Assembly: GCF_019061305.1 (NCBI RefSeq)
Contig: NZ_JAHQZT010000006.1
Coordinates: 1-64,000 of the forward strand
From: Marinobacterium weihaiense
GTDB lineage: Bacteria > Pseudomonadota > Gammaproteobacteria > Pseudomonadales > Balneatricaceae
DNA: 64,000 bases
Direction: 5' to 3'
A program made the position numbers and the translations under genes. Below, piece after piece: positions 18,619 to 27,642 of this stretch. The notes under the pieces were generated by a model. The model was not told where the DNA came from and did no database searches. It worked only from the letters and a program-made list of their open reading frames with translations. Each line of letters starts with the position of its first letter. Position 1 is the first letter of the stretch.

Positions 18619-19769
18619 CAGAACACCCGTTTGCCCTTGCACCAGACCCGTTCCACCAGCGGCATCACCGAGTGGCTGTTGACTTGAACCAGATCGGCAC
18701 GACGCCCCACTGCCAGTACGCCACGATCCTGCAGATTGGCCGCCTGCGCCGGATTGGCGGTCACCAAGCGGATCGCCCGTGCCAGATCGTAGTCGTTGTC
18801 TTCCATGTTAGCGACCATAAAGGCGGCCTGCACCAATGCCGAGGGATAATAGTCGGAACTGAGAATATCCAGCACACCGGCCCTGGCCAGATCCTTAGCC
18901 GCAATATTGCCGGAGTGAGAACCACCCCGCACGATATTCGGTGCGCCCATCAGCACTTTCAGGCCCAGCTCATGGGAGGCCTTGGCCGCTTCCAGTGTGG
19001 TCGGGAACTCCGCCACCTGCATGCCCAGTTCGGCGGATTCCTGTGCGTGCGCCAGGGTCGCGTCGTCGTGGCTGGCGATGGCGATGCCACGATCATGGCA
19101 CACCTCGCAGATGCGGCGACGGAAGGGATCGGCGTATTGGGCGCTGTTGGCCTGCTGCAGCGCGATGAAATCATCCATCTGATCATCGCTGAGGCCGTAC
19201 TTGATCATGTAGTACTCGCGATACTTGGGGATGTTCTCCGGCGGGAACTGGCGCTGACCGGGGGCGTGATCCATCACTGACACCAGCTTGACCAGATCTT
19301 CGCCAACGTAGCGCTCGAACAGCTCCATCAGGCCCGGATAGCTGACTTCGCAGCGCAGGTGCAGCAGGTGGTTGGCCCGGTTGAGGCCGACGCGCTCGGA
19401 CTCGATGATCGCCTTGATCATGGCGTCTAGCTTCTCGACGCGGGTGCTCTCGCCGATGATGTCACCCAGCGCCACCGAGTCGAAGGAGGTGGTGATGCCG
19501 GCGGCGATCAGCTGGGCATCATGGGTCGCCATCGCCATGTGCGCCGGCCAGTCGACCTTGGGGCGCGGGGTGAAGTACTTTTCCTGGTTGTCGGTGTGCA
19601 GCTCCACCAGTCCGGGCATCAGGTATTCGCCCTCCAGGTTGTCGGCCTGGGGCAGCTGGCTGATCTCCTGGCTGATCTCGGCGATCTCGCCGCCGCGGAT
19701 CACCAGGGTGCCGGTGACCACTTCGTCACGCAGGATCAGGCGGGCGTTGGTCAGAATCTGTTCTTTCAT
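18618..19769 (-). CDS. phnM: PhnM, ribose-1-phosphonate triphosphate diphosphatase
   Basis: A 383-residue amidohydrolase-fold protein. Metal ligands appear in GLVELHTDNQEKYFTPRP (N-terminal His pair region), VMDHAPGQRQF and ASHDDAT. It removes pyrophosphate from alpha-D-ribose 1-methylphosphonate 5-triphosphate to provide the PhnJ substrate. It starts 22 bases after phnL and is translationally coupled to phnN. Confidence 0.93.
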   Translation of the reverse strand: MKEQILTNARLILRDEVVTGTLVIRGGEIAEISQEISQLPQADNLEGEYLMPGLVELHTDNQEKYFTPRPKVDWPAHMAMATHDAQLIAAGITTSFDSVALGDIIGESTRVEKLDAMIKAIIESERVGLNRANHLLHLRCEVSYPGLMELFERYVGEDLVKLVSVMDHAPGQRQFPPENIPKYREYYMIKYGLSDDQMDDFIALQQANSAQYADPFRRRICEVCHDRGIAIASHDDATLAHAQESAELGMQVAEFPTTLEAAKASHELGLKVLMGAPNIVRGGSHSGNIAAKDLARAGVLDILSSDYYPSALVQAAFMVANMEDNDYDLARAIRLVTANPAQAANLQDRGVLAVGRRADLVQVNSHSVMPLVERVWCKGKRVF

Positions 19770-19791
19770 CTTCGTCTATCCAGTATGTCTA

Positions 19792-20487
19792 TCAGATCGC
19801 TTTGATATCAACGAGGCGATCGGCAACCGCTTCACGCACGTCTTCGTCATGGAAGATGCCGACGACGGCGGCGCCACGGGCCTTGGCTTCGCGAATCAGT
19901 TCCACCACCACCTTGCGGTTGGTGGCATCCAGCGAGGCCGTAGGCTCGTCCAGCAACAGGATCGGGTAATCGACGATAAAGCCGCGGGCGATATTGACGC
20001 GCTGCTGCTCTCCGCCGGAGAAGGTGCCCGGCGCCAGCGACCAGAGCCGCTCCGGCACGTTCAGCCGCTGCAGCAGGTCCTTCGCCTTGGCTTCGCAGAT
20101 GGCCGCATCCACACCCAGATCCAGCAGCGGCTGCATTACCACCTCCAGCGTGGGCACGCGCGGAATCACGCGCAGGAACTGGGACACATACCCCAGCGTC
20201 TGGCGGCGCAGGGCGATGATTCGGCGCGGCAGTGCCGAGGTGATCTCCACCATCTGCTCACCATCACGCAGGCGAATCGCGCCACCATCCACGGAGTAGT
20301 TGGCGTACAGCGCTTTCAGGAAGGTACTTTTGCCGGCACCGGACTGGCCGTGCAGCACCACACATTCTCCGGCCTGCACTTGCAGACTGGCGTTGTCGAG
20401 CACGCCAAAACTGGCGCCGCCCTGATTGTGCAGGGTAAAGGCCTTCTCCACCCCGGACACATCGATCATCAGTGGGTTTGCAGTCAT
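19792..20487 (-). CDS. phnL: PhnL, ABC-type ATPase of the C-P lyase system
   Basis: A 231-residue ABC ATPase: Walker [17 protein letters not shown], signature [14 protein letters not shown], Walker [13 protein letters not shown]. Specific segments [18 protein letters not shown] match PhnL rather than transporter ATPases. PhnL joins PhnGHI in attaching the phosphonate to the ribose of ATP. It lies 9 bases after phnK. Confidence 0.92.
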   Translation of the reverse strand: MTANPLMIDVSGVEKAFTLHNQGGASFGVLDNASLQVQAGECVVLHGQSGAGKSTFLKALYANYSVDGGAIRLRDGEQMVEITSALPRRIIALRRQTLGYVSQFLRVIPRVPTLEVVMQPLLDLGVDAAICEAKAKDLLQRLNVPERLWSLAPGTFSGGEQQRVNIARGFIVDYPILLLDEPTASLDATNRKVVVELIREAKARGAAVVGIFHDEDVREAVADRLVDIKAI

Positions 20488-20496
20488 GACAGGCTC

Positions 20497-21315
20497 CTAG
20501 TTCTGCAGAATGGATGACACCAGCAACTGGGTGTAGGGGTGCTGGGGATCGTCCAGAACCTGATCGGTCAGACCGGTTTCCACCACTTCACCACGACGCA
20601 TCACCATCAACCGGTGCGCCAGCAAACGCGCCACGGCCAGGTCGTGGGTGACGATGATTACCGACAGCCCCAGTCGGGATACCAGGTTGCGCAGCAGATC
20701 GAGCAGCTTGGCCTGCACCGATACGTCCAGCCCGCCGGTGGGCTCATCCATGAAGATCAGTTTGGGGTGGGTGACCAGATTACGGGCGATCTGCAGGCGC
20801 TGCTGCATGCCGCCGGAAAACTGGCTGGGGCGATCGTCGATACGGCCGGTATCGATCTCCACCGCGGTCAGCCACTCTTCGGCCTTGGTTCTGATCTGTC
20901 CGTAGTGACGCTCGCCCACCGCCATCAGCCGCTCACCGATATTGGCCCCGGCGCTGACATTCATACGCAGGCCATCACGGGCATGCTGGTGCACGATGCC
21001 CCACTCGGAGCGCATCAGCACACGACGCATCGACTCTTCACAATCGTACAGATCCATCTCGCCGAACTGTTCGCTGTTGTAGATGACGTTGCCGGAGTCC
21101 GGTGTCAGTCGTGCCGACAGGCAGCTCAGCAGGGTCGACTTACCGGAGCCGGACTCGCCGACGATGCCCAGCACTTCACCCGGGTAGAGATCGAAGTTGA
21201 TGTCGCCACAGCCCTTGCCCGGGGCGTAGAACTTGTTCAGTTCACGCACGCTCAGCAGCGGCGCGATATCCTGCCATTCGCTGGTTGAAGTCAGCAGGCC
21301 TACTGCAGTATTCAT
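20497..21315 (-). CDS. phnK: PhnK, ABC-type ATPase subunit of C-P lyase complex
   Basis: A 272-residue ABC ATPase: Walker A GIVGESGSGKSTLLSCL, signature FSGGMQQRLQIARN, Walker B LIFMDEPTGGLD. The stretch WGIVHQHARDGLRMNVSAGANIGERLMAVG is characteristic of PhnK, which docks on PhnJ in the GHIJ core. Its start overlaps the phnJ stop by a base. Confidence 0.93.
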   Translation of the reverse strand: MNTAVGLLTSTSEWQDIAPLLSVRELNKFYAPGKGCGDINFDLYPGEVLGIVGESGSGKSTLLSCLSARLTPDSGNVIYNSEQFGEMDLYDCEESMRRVLMRSEWGIVHQHARDGLRMNVSAGANIGERLMAVGERHYGQIRTKAEEWLTAVEIDTGRIDDRPSQFSGGMQQRLQIARNLVTHPKLIFMDEPTGGLDVSVQAKLLDLLRNLVSRLGLSVIIVTHDLAVARLLAHRLMVMRRGEVVETGLTDQVLDDPQHPYTQLLVSSILQN

Positions 21316-22217
21316 TAATTGGTCTCCACTTCAGCAATGGACAAGTCAGCAATGGGCAAGTCAGCAGCCGTGCCAACAAATCCCTGCTCAACGCGCTCGC
21401 GGCAATAATCGGTATCGGAGCAGACAAACATCTTGCTGCCGTTGTCGTCGGTAATGACTTCATCCAGGAAGCTATGGTCAGAACCACAAATGGCGCAGGC
21501 TTCGTCCCAGCTCTGTACCTCGAACGGATGGTCATCGAAGTCCAGGCTTTCTACCTGCGTAAACGGCGGCACGGCGTAGATGCGCTTCTCGAAACCGGCG
21601 CCGAACAGCTGCAGTGCCGGCATCATGCTCATCTTCGGGTTGTCGAATTTCGGGATCGGCGACGGGTCCATCATGTAGCGGTTGTTCACCATTACCGGGT
21701 AGTCGTAGCTGGTGGCGATATGGCCGAACCGGGCCACGTCTTCGTACAGTTTCACCTGCATGGCACCGTACTCGCTGAGCGCGTGCATCTTGCGCGTCTC
21801 ACTCTCGCGCGGCTCGATGAAGCGCAGCGGCTCGGGGATCGGCACCTGATAGATCAGGATCTGATCCGCCTGCAGCGGGCGCTCCGGGATACGGTGACGG
21901 GTCTGGATCAACGTCGCGTCGGCGGTCTGTTCAGTGGTCTCCACGCCGGCGGTGTGGGCGAAGAAACGACGGATGCTGACCGCGTTGGTGGTGTCATCGG
22001 CGCCCTGATCGATCACCTTCAACTTGTCGGTCTCGCCGATCACGCTGGCGGTAACCTGCATGCCGCCGGTGCCCCAGCCGTGGGGCAGCGGCATCTCGCG
22101 ACCACCGAACGGCACCTGATAGCCGGGAATGGCCACGCCCTTGAGGATGGCGCGACGAATCATGCGCTTGGACTGTTCGTCCAGATAGGCAAAGTTGTAG
22201 CCGGTGGCGGTGCTCAT
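21315..22217 (-). CDS. phnJ: PhnJ, radical SAM C-P lyase
   Basis: A 300-residue protein. The four functional cysteines sit at 241, 244, 266 and 272 (CAIC, then FVCSDTDYC), the same positions as in the E. coli enzyme (known spacing C-x2-C-x21-C-x5-C). It cleaves the C-P bond of 5-phosphoribosyl 1-phosphonate, releasing the alkane and a cyclic ribose phosphate. It overlaps phnI upstream by 4 bases and phnK downstream by one base, so the complex subunits are coupled. Confidence 0.96.
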   Translation of the reverse strand: MSTATGYNFAYLDEQSKRMIRRAILKGVAIPGYQVPFGGREMPLPHGWGTGGMQVTASVIGETDKLKVIDQGADDTTNAVSIRRFFAHTAGVETTEQTADATLIQTRHRIPERPLQADQILIYQVPIPEPLRFIEPRESETRKMHALSEYGAMQVKLYEDVARFGHIATSYDYPVMVNNRYMMDPSPIPKFDNPKMSMMPALQLFGAGFEKRIYAVPPFTQVESLDFDDHPFEVQSWDEACAICGSDHSFLDEVITDDNGSKMFVCSDTDYCRERVEQGFVGTAADLPIADLSIAEVETN

Positions 22218-23341
22218 GCGTCGGCCTCCTTTTGTGTAGTGCTTTCGGTACGCGCCCCCTGCTCCTTGCGCAGGCGGCGGATCATCTCCAGTTCGGACTG
22301 GAAGTCGACGTAGTGCGGCAATTTCAGATGCGACACGAAGCCGTTGGCGGAGACGCAGTCGGTGTGGGACAGCACGAACTCCTGATCCTGGGTCGGGTAG
22401 AGCACCTCTTCGCCCAGCTCCTCGGCACGCAGGGCGCGTTCTACCAGCGCCACCGACATCGCCTTGCGTTCGGCACGGCCAAAGGCGATGCCATAACCCC
22501 GGGTAAACTGCGGCGGCAGATCCTTGGAGCCGTGGAACTGGTTGACCATTTCGCTCTCGGTCAGCAGTACTTCGCCCACCTCGATCGGGAAACCCAGCTC
22601 TTCAGGCACCAGCTCGACACTGACGCGACCGGTGCGCATCTCGCCGGAGAAGGGGTGGCTGTCGCCGTAGCCGCGCATGGAGGCGTAACTCAGTGACAGC
22701 AGGAAGCCCTCGTCACCGCGTATCAGGTTTTGCAGGCGCACGGCGCGTTCGGCCGGGTAGTTGACTGGTTCGCGGGTCAAATCACGAGGAACCTGATCGT
22801 CCTGGCCTGATTCACGGCTCTGCTCGATCAGACCTTCCCGGTTGAGCAGCTCAAGTACCCGTGGGCAGCTGTTGCCAGCAGCCAGCGCTTCAGACAGGGC
22901 ATTGGCTTCTTCAGGTGCTACTTCCGCCTCGCCTGCCGCCAACAAACTGAAATCCAGCAGGCGGTGGGTATAGTCGTAGGTGGAGCCCAGAATCTGCCCG
23001 CCAGGCAGGTCCTTGAAGGTGCCGGAGATACGGCGCTCGATCTGCATCTGTTCGGTATCCAGCGGCTCGCTGTACCCGAAACGCGGCAACGTGGTGCGGT
23101 AAGCGCGCAGCAGGAAGATCGCTTCCACCGCATCACCACTGGCCTGTTTCAGTGCCAGCGCGGCCAGTTCCGGGTCGTACACCGAGCCTTCGTTCATTAC
23201 CCGGTCCACGGCCAGCGGCAGCTGCTGGCGAATCTGGTCAACACTCAGTTCGGCAATGGCAGTGTCGCCACGGCGCTGGGTGCGCATCAGGGCATGGGCG
23301 TTGTCGATCGCCTTTTCACCGCCCTTTACAGCTACGTACAT
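22214..23341 (-). CDS. phnI: PhnI, C-P lyase core subunit / nucleosidase
   Basis: A 375-residue protein starting MYVAVKGGEKAIDNAHAL, the exact N-terminus known for PhnI. The ATG at 23341 overlaps the phnH stop by one base (TGATG), while a GTG two codons earlier is less likely. PhnI displaces adenine from ATP and, with PhnG, H and L, forms ribose-1-phosphonate triphosphate. The region HPFSGEMRTGRVSVEL is conserved in the family. Confidence 0.94.
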   Translation of the reverse strand: MYVAVKGGEKAIDNAHALMRTQRRGDTAIAELSVDQIRQQLPLAVDRVMNEGSVYDPELAALALKQASGDAVEAIFLLRAYRTTLPRFGYSEPLDTEQMQIERRISGTFKDLPGGQILGSTYDYTHRLLDFSLLAAGEAEVAPEEANALSEALAAGNSCPRVLELLNREGLIEQSRESGQDDQVPRDLTREPVNYPAERAVRLQNLIRGDEGFLLSLSYASMRGYGDSHPFSGEMRTGRVSVELVPEELGFPIEVGEVLLTESEMVNQFHGSKDLPPQFTRGYGIAFGRAERKAMSVALVERALRAEELGEEVLYPTQDQEFVLSHTDCVSANGFVSHLKLPHYVDFQSELEMIRRLRKEQGARTESTTQKEADA

Positions 23342-23985
23342 CAGCACGCCTCCTGTTCTGTGTTAAGTGGCTCGATTGCTGTGGTGCGCGGCTCAATTTT
23401 CGTGGTGCGCGGCAGCGCGGTCAGCCGGTTGTCGCAGCACCAGAAGGTATCGATGCCCAGCGGGAAGCGCTGGCGGCTTTTGATCAGCTCGGCGCGGAAG
23501 GCATCCGGCAGTCCGGCAATACGCAAAGAGCGCGTGTGTTCGATACCGGGGCCGCTCAGGGTCCAGAACGGCTCGGCGCTTAAGGCTGGCACCTGCACCA
23601 CGAGAGTCGTGGAACGATCTGGATACTCGGCACTGCCCCAGTTCAGTTCGGCCAGTTGCGGCAGCTCGGTATTCAGGGCGATGGCAAAATCGGCATCTTT
23701 CGGAAACTCAACCAGCGGACACTGGCAGTGGAAACGCAGGTTGCTGATCACCGCATCGCTGCTGGCCAGCGTCGGGCTGAGCCAGACACGGGTATCGGGA
23801 TCAAGCAGGCTCAGCGCCAGCTGCCAGGTGGACAGGTCCAGCCCCTTGGGCGCCTGTTCGACGTAATCAACCTCGACCCGCGTGCCCGGCTCGCTCATCA
23901 CCTTGAGTGCAGCGCGAAACACCTGCTGAGACGCCTGTACCGGATCAGCAAAGCCGGCGATCAATTCATGACTGGAAACGGCCAT
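23341..23985 (-). CDS. phnH: PhnH, C-P lyase core subunit
   Basis: A 214-residue protein with the PhnH pattern: GFADPVQASQQVFRAALKVMSEPGTRVEV at the start and FPLGIDTFWCCDNRLTALPRTT at the end. It is a structural subunit of the PhnGHIJ core. Its start overlaps the phnG stop by one base, and its stop overlaps the phnI start. Confidence 0.92.
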   Translation of the reverse strand: MAVSSHELIAGFADPVQASQQVFRAALKVMSEPGTRVEVDYVEQAPKGLDLSTWQLALSLLDPDTRVWLSPTLASSDAVISNLRFHCQCPLVEFPKDADFAIALNTELPQLAELNWGSAEYPDRSTTLVVQVPALSAEPFWTLSGPGIEHTRSLRIAGLPDAFRAELIKSRQRFPLGIDTFWCCDNRLTALPRTTKIEPRTTAIEPLNTEQEAC

Positions 23986-24455
23986 CAGTCCTCTCCTCGT
24001 ACCAGGGTGAAGAAATCAACGCGGGTGCTGTTGGCTTGGGCCGCACGTTGCTGACGCTCTGCCTCCAGCTCGTCCTGCAGGGGCTCAATCAGCTCACGTT
24101 GCAACAGGCTTTGAGTACTGCGCTCCTGCAACAAGGCATCCGCCAACGCGGCGGTAACGGCATGCTGGCTGTTGCGGCCGGACACATAGCTGACACCCAG
24201 CGTGCCGCTGGCCAGTCGTACGGCGCAGCGGGTCAGGGTCATTTCGCCCATGTTGAACGGCTGACCGCTGCCGCCGACACGGCCACGCAGCATAGCCAGG
24301 CCAGTTTCAGGCTTGCGGATAAATTGATATTCAGGCTCCAGCGAAAGTGCCTGCCAGCGCTGCTGTAGCGCCGCGACACTGGACTTGGCCAGTACGCCCA
24401 TCCAATGCTGGCGGGCACAGGTCTCTGGCGTTTCCTGCTGTTGTTCAACAGACAT
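23985..24455 (-). CDS. phnG: PhnG, C-P lyase core subunit
   Basis: A 156-residue product from the ATG at 24455 (MSVEQQQETPETCARQHWMGVLAKS), close to the usual family length of about 150; an open extension to 24548 is probably not translated. The motif MLRGRVGGSGQPFNMGEMTLTRCAVRL is typical of PhnG. It is the first gene of the minus-strand phnGHIJKLMNP unit, which lacks phnCDE, phnF and phnO here. Confidence 0.92.
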   Translation of the reverse strand: MSVEQQQETPETCARQHWMGVLAKSSVAALQQRWQALSLEPEYQFIRKPETGLAMLRGRVGGSGQPFNMGEMTLTRCAVRLASGTLGVSYVSGRNSQHAVTAALADALLQERSTQSLLQRELIEPLQDELEAERQQRAAQANSTRVDFFTLVRGED

Positions 24456-24750
24456 GTTTGCGATCCATTCAAATAGGTTTGGATGACGTGGATGGCGCCA
24501 TTGTGCTGAGCCGCAACGGCGGAAAAAACGGAGGGTTTCTGTACGCATGGCCGAGAAATGCTAATGCCAGCGCCAAGTCCCCGCCGGGCTGTGGCTTTGC
24601 GCCCGGGTTCGACACCGGCAGGGGCTGGAAAGCTTTTTGTCGCCGAGGCGCTGAAATATTACTGCCACAACTCTCTGCTATTCATGCCTGCGGCCGCGCC
24701 CTGCTTCTTAGATTTTCTGGGCTCTGCCTGACGCCATCCCCTGAACTGCC
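24456..24750. promoter_or_regulatory. Divergent control region between phnG and the LysR gene
   Basis: About 295 bases separating two divergent starts. It must carry the phn promoter and the lysR promoter, the usual site for LysR action on its neighbour. I looked for a Pho box (two CTGTCAT-like repeats) and for strong -10/-35 pairs and found none convincing. The palindrome that marks the AEP genes is also absent, so this operon appears to be controlled differently. Confidence 0.45.
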
Positions 24751-25710
24751 ATGAGTCGATCCATGAAACACACCCACAGACCGCTGCCACCGCTCAATGC
24801 CCTGAAGAGCTTTGAAGCCGCCGCGCGTCTGCGCAGCCTGACCCGTGCCGCCGAGGAGCTGTACGTGACTCAGGGTGCCATCAGCCAACAGGTCAAGCTG
24901 CTGGAGGAATACCTGGATACCCAGCTGTTCATTCGCAAGCCGCGCGGGCTGGAGCTGACCGACGCCGCTCGTGCCTATCTGCCATTGCTGACCGAAGCCT
25001 TCGGTATGCTGCAAACCGGCACCCATGAGCTTTTCGGCTCCGACCACCGGGCGTTGCTGAAAGTGAAGTGCGGCAGCAGTTTTCTACAGCGCTGGCTGAT
25101 GCCTCGGCTGACCAGTTTCTATGCGCAGCATCCGGGGATTCGTCTGCGGCTGATGTCGGCGGTCTGGCCATCACAGGACGAAGTCGAGGAAGCCGATATT
25201 GAGATTTCCAACGGCTACGGCAACTGGAGCGGCATGCAGGTGGAACGGATGACGCGGGAGCATCTGGTGGTGGTCGGCAGCCCCGACTTTCTGGCGCGCT
25301 ACCCGGTGAATGAGGATGCGATGAAGATTCTGCAGGTGCCGCTGATCTCCATCATCGGCGAGAAAGAGAGCTGGCTGCAGTGGTTTCGCCAGCAGGGACT
25401 ATCCAGCCTGATGCCGATGCCGGTACTGGAATGTGACACCAGCACCGCCGCCTTCGATGCGGCCTGCAACGGCATAGGCCTGCTACTGGCGCGCAGTTTC
25501 AACCTCAAGCCGTTGATGGACGAAGGCAAACTGCTGCAAGCACACCCCTTTACATTGAAGGTCTCGGGCGCACACTACCTGGTACTGCCGAACAAACCGC
25601 CCTCACCCAAGGTGATCGCCTTCCGCGACTGGCTGCAGACCACGCTGGAGCGGGAAGAGCAGTATATTCGGCGCTCGGAAGCCGCACAGACGGAGGGAAG
25701 CTCTGGTTGA
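24751..25710 (+). CDS. LysR-family transcriptional regulator (GcvA-like)
   Basis: A 319-residue LysR protein; a start at 24763 is equally possible. The N-terminal winged HTH is PLPPLNALKSFEAAARLRSLTRAAEELYVTQGAISQQVKLLEEYL, in the GcvA/AmpR manner, followed by an effector domain. It is divergent from phnG, so it is a candidate activator of the C-P lyase operon. That link rests on position only, since classical phn operons use PhoB or PhnF. Confidence 0.82.
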   Translation: MSRSMKHTHRPLPPLNALKSFEAAARLRSLTRAAEELYVTQGAISQQVKLLEEYLDTQLFIRKPRGLELTDAARAYLPLLTEAFGMLQTGTHELFGSDHRALLKVKCGSSFLQRWLMPRLTSFYAQHPGIRLRLMSAVWPSQDEVEEADIEISNGYGNWSGMQVERMTREHLVVVGSPDFLARYPVNEDAMKILQVPLISIIGEKESWLQWFRQQGLSSLMPMPVLECDTSTAAFDAACNGIGLLLARSFNLKPLMDEGKLLQAHPFTLKVSGAHYLVLPNKPPSPKVIAFRDWLQTTLEREEQYIRRSEAAQTEGSSG

Positions 25711-25714
25711 ACGA

Positions 25715-26263
25715 TCAGTCGCGCCGATACAGGGCTTCGATGGTGCTGGACTCCAGCGAATGAGCATTAACCAGATAACCGACCATTGCGGCCGAAGCGT
25801 TGTCAGGCAACTCCAAAGGCTTCGACAGGGCATGTACCGTAAACCGATAACGGTGCTCGCCCCTGCCGATCGGTGTGCAGGCACCGCCAAAACCGGTGGT
25901 GCCAAAATCATTGTTCAGCTGAACACTGGCGGGTGGCATCAGGCTGCGCGCAGGGTCACCGGCCCCCCTTGGCAGGCTGGTGACATCGGCCGGAATGTTG
26001 ATCACCTGCCAGTGCCACCAGCCACTGCCCGTTGGTGCATCCGGGTCATGAGCAAACAGGGCAAAGGCACGGGTGCCTTCGGGAGCATCCGACCAAGACA
26101 GTTGCGGCGAGAGGTTATCGCCGGTACATCCGAACCCCTGGAACTCGTGCCGCTTGTCCATCAGCGTGTTCTGTTCGATATCCGTGCTCGACAGCTCGAG
26201 TGCGCCGGCCAAGCCGGATGCCAACAGCCAGGACGCCCCCAGTGAGGTCAGTAACGTGCGCAT
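25715..26263 (-). CDS. YbhB/YbcL-type PEBP (Raf kinase inhibitor-like) protein, exported
   Basis: A 182-residue product from the ATG at 26263, preceded by GGAGGG, giving signal peptide MRTLLTSLGASWLLASGLAGA. PEBP landmarks are GDNLSPQLSWSDAPEGTRAFALFAHDPDAP, WWHWQVINIP and GGACTPIGRGEHRYRFTVHAL. The family binds phosphate or phospholipid head groups; the bacterial role is unclear. It converges with the LysR gene, 4 bases apart. Confidence 0.85.
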   Translation of the reverse strand: MRTLLTSLGASWLLASGLAGALELSSTDIEQNTLMDKRHEFQGFGCTGDNLSPQLSWSDAPEGTRAFALFAHDPDAPTGSGWWHWQVINIPADVTSLPRGAGDPARSLMPPASVQLNNDFGTTGFGGACTPIGRGEHRYRFTVHALSKPLELPDNASAAMVGYLVNAHSLESSTIEALYRRD

Positions 26264-26411
26264 GAGTCCCTCCAAATGCGTGATAAAACAGGTATCCAGT
26301 GTACACACAAATCGGGCCAAGACCGGCAACTTTATCCTACCCACTGGTGTGCCCGCTTTAATCCGGCACTGATACACTCTTACTTTTCCCATCGCTCAAA
26401 GGATGACGCCC

Positions 26412-26744
26412 ATGAAATACTGGCTGTTTCTGTCCATCGCCATTCTGTCGGAAGTGGTGGCCACCTCCGCCCTGAAAGCGAGCGAGGGCTTTACCCGCCC
26501 GTTGCCTTCACTGCTGGTGGCCGGTGGCTACTTGCTGGCGTTCTATTTTCTGTCGCTGACACTCAAGGTTATTCCGGTGGGTATCGCCTATGCGATCTGG
26601 GCGGGGGTGGGCATTATCCTGATTGCACTGGTCGGCTGGTGGCTCTACGGCCAGAAGCTGGATCCGGCTGCTATGCTGGGCATGGCGCTCATACTGGCGG
26701 GCGTGGCGGTGATCAATCTGTTTTCAAAGGCAGGCGGGCATTGA
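26412..26744 (+). CDS. Small multidrug resistance (SMR/EmrE-type) efflux protein
   Basis: A 110-residue protein with four hydrophobic helices; the ATG at 26412 gives the family length and the best spacing to AAAGGA. The conserved Glu of helix 1 is present in [21 protein letters not shown], and the helix 3 motif is [22 protein letters not shown]. It exchanges protons for cationic drugs or metabolites at the inner membrane. It converges with the EamA gene. Confidence 0.87.
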   Translation: MKYWLFLSIAILSEVVATSALKASEGFTRPLPSLLVAGGYLLAFYFLSLTLKVIPVGIAYAIWAGVGIILIALVGWWLYGQKLDPAAMLGMALILAGVAVINLFSKAGGH

Positions 26745-26757
26745 GCCCGCGCCACCG

Positions 26758-27642
26758 TCACACCGACACCAGCACTAACCCCGCTACCATCACCACCAGC
26801 CCCTGCAGCCTGGGCCGGCTGACTGCCTCGCTCAGCCAGAACACGCCGATCAATACCCCCAGGGGGATGCTGACCTGACGCAGCGCCACCACGTAGCTGA
26901 CTTCGCTGACCATCGACATGCTGACCAGAATCAGCAGGTAAGTGCCGATGATAAAACTGCCTGCCAACAGCGTCCAGCCGAAGTCCGGTACGGCCCTCAG
27001 CGACTCGCCAAAGCCCCAGCGGATCAATGGCAGCATCCACAGCAGACAGGCAGCGGCCTGCAGGACGACAAAACTGCTGCCAGCATCGAAGGCGCTCATG
27101 CCCTGCTGTTTCATCAGCTGAATCGCGGCGCTGTCCAACACCGAATACCCGGCGGTGGCGCAGGCGGCCAGCAGCACCCAGCCGATGGCCGGGGTGCAGT
27201 AGTTACGCCAGTGCCAGTCGCGCCAGCACACCAGCGGCAACGCCAGCGACCCCAGCATGATCAGGCCCATGCCGATCAGATCCGTCGCCTGCAGCTGGCT
27301 TTGACCGTAAGTGATCAGCACCACCGCCGGCACGATCAGCACCGGCAGCGCCCGCGCCAGCGGGTAGACCATATTCAGGTTGCCATGGCTGTACGCCTTG
27401 GCCAGACCGGTCAGGTAGAGGGTCTGGCACAGCCCCGAGGCCAGCAGCAGCCACCAGAACGCCGCGGGCAACGCCGCGACCTCGGGCCAGGCCCGGATCA
27501 GCAGTGGACTGAAGATCAGCATGCCCAGTCCCATGGCCCAGGCATAAAAACGCACCGTCTGAGCGGTGCGTTTGCCGATCAGGTTCCAGCCCGCATGCAG
27601 CAGGGCTGAAACCAGGATCAATCCGATGGCGGCTGGGGTCAC
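26758..27642 (-). CDS. EamA-family (DMT) transporter coupled to phnX
   Basis: The GTG at 27642 overlaps the phnX stop as GTGA, giving 294 residues; an upstream ATG at 27687 would overlap phnX by 49 bases. About ten hydrophobic helices arranged as two EamA repeats are visible (for example AIGLILVSALLHAGWNLIGKR and the second-half SFIIGTYLLILVSMSMVSEVSYVVALRQVSIPLG). EamA proteins usually export small metabolites. Its coupling to phosphonoacetaldehyde hydrolase suggests handling of a pathway compound such as acetaldehyde, AEP or an amine; this is inference. It is the last gene of the phnW-phnX unit. Confidence 0.8.
   Translation of the reverse strand: MTPAAIGLILVSALLHAGWNLIGKRTAQTVRFYAWAMGLGMLIFSPLLIRAWPEVAALPAAFWWLLLASGLCQTLYLTGLAKAYSHGNLNMVYPLARALPVLIVPAVVLITYGQSQLQATDLIGMGLIMLGSLALPLVCWRDWHWRNYCTPAIGWVLLAACATAGYSVLDSAAIQLMKQQGMSAFDAGSSFVVLQAAACLLWMLPLIRWGFGESLRAVPDFGWTLLAGSFIIGTYLLILVSMSMVSEVSYVVALRQVSIPLGVLIGVFWLSEAVSRPRLQGLVVMVAGLVLVSV

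Noticed and set aside
24456-24750. Pho box upstream of phnG
   Set aside because: No pair of CTGTCAT-like repeats with proper spacing could be found by eye on either strand.
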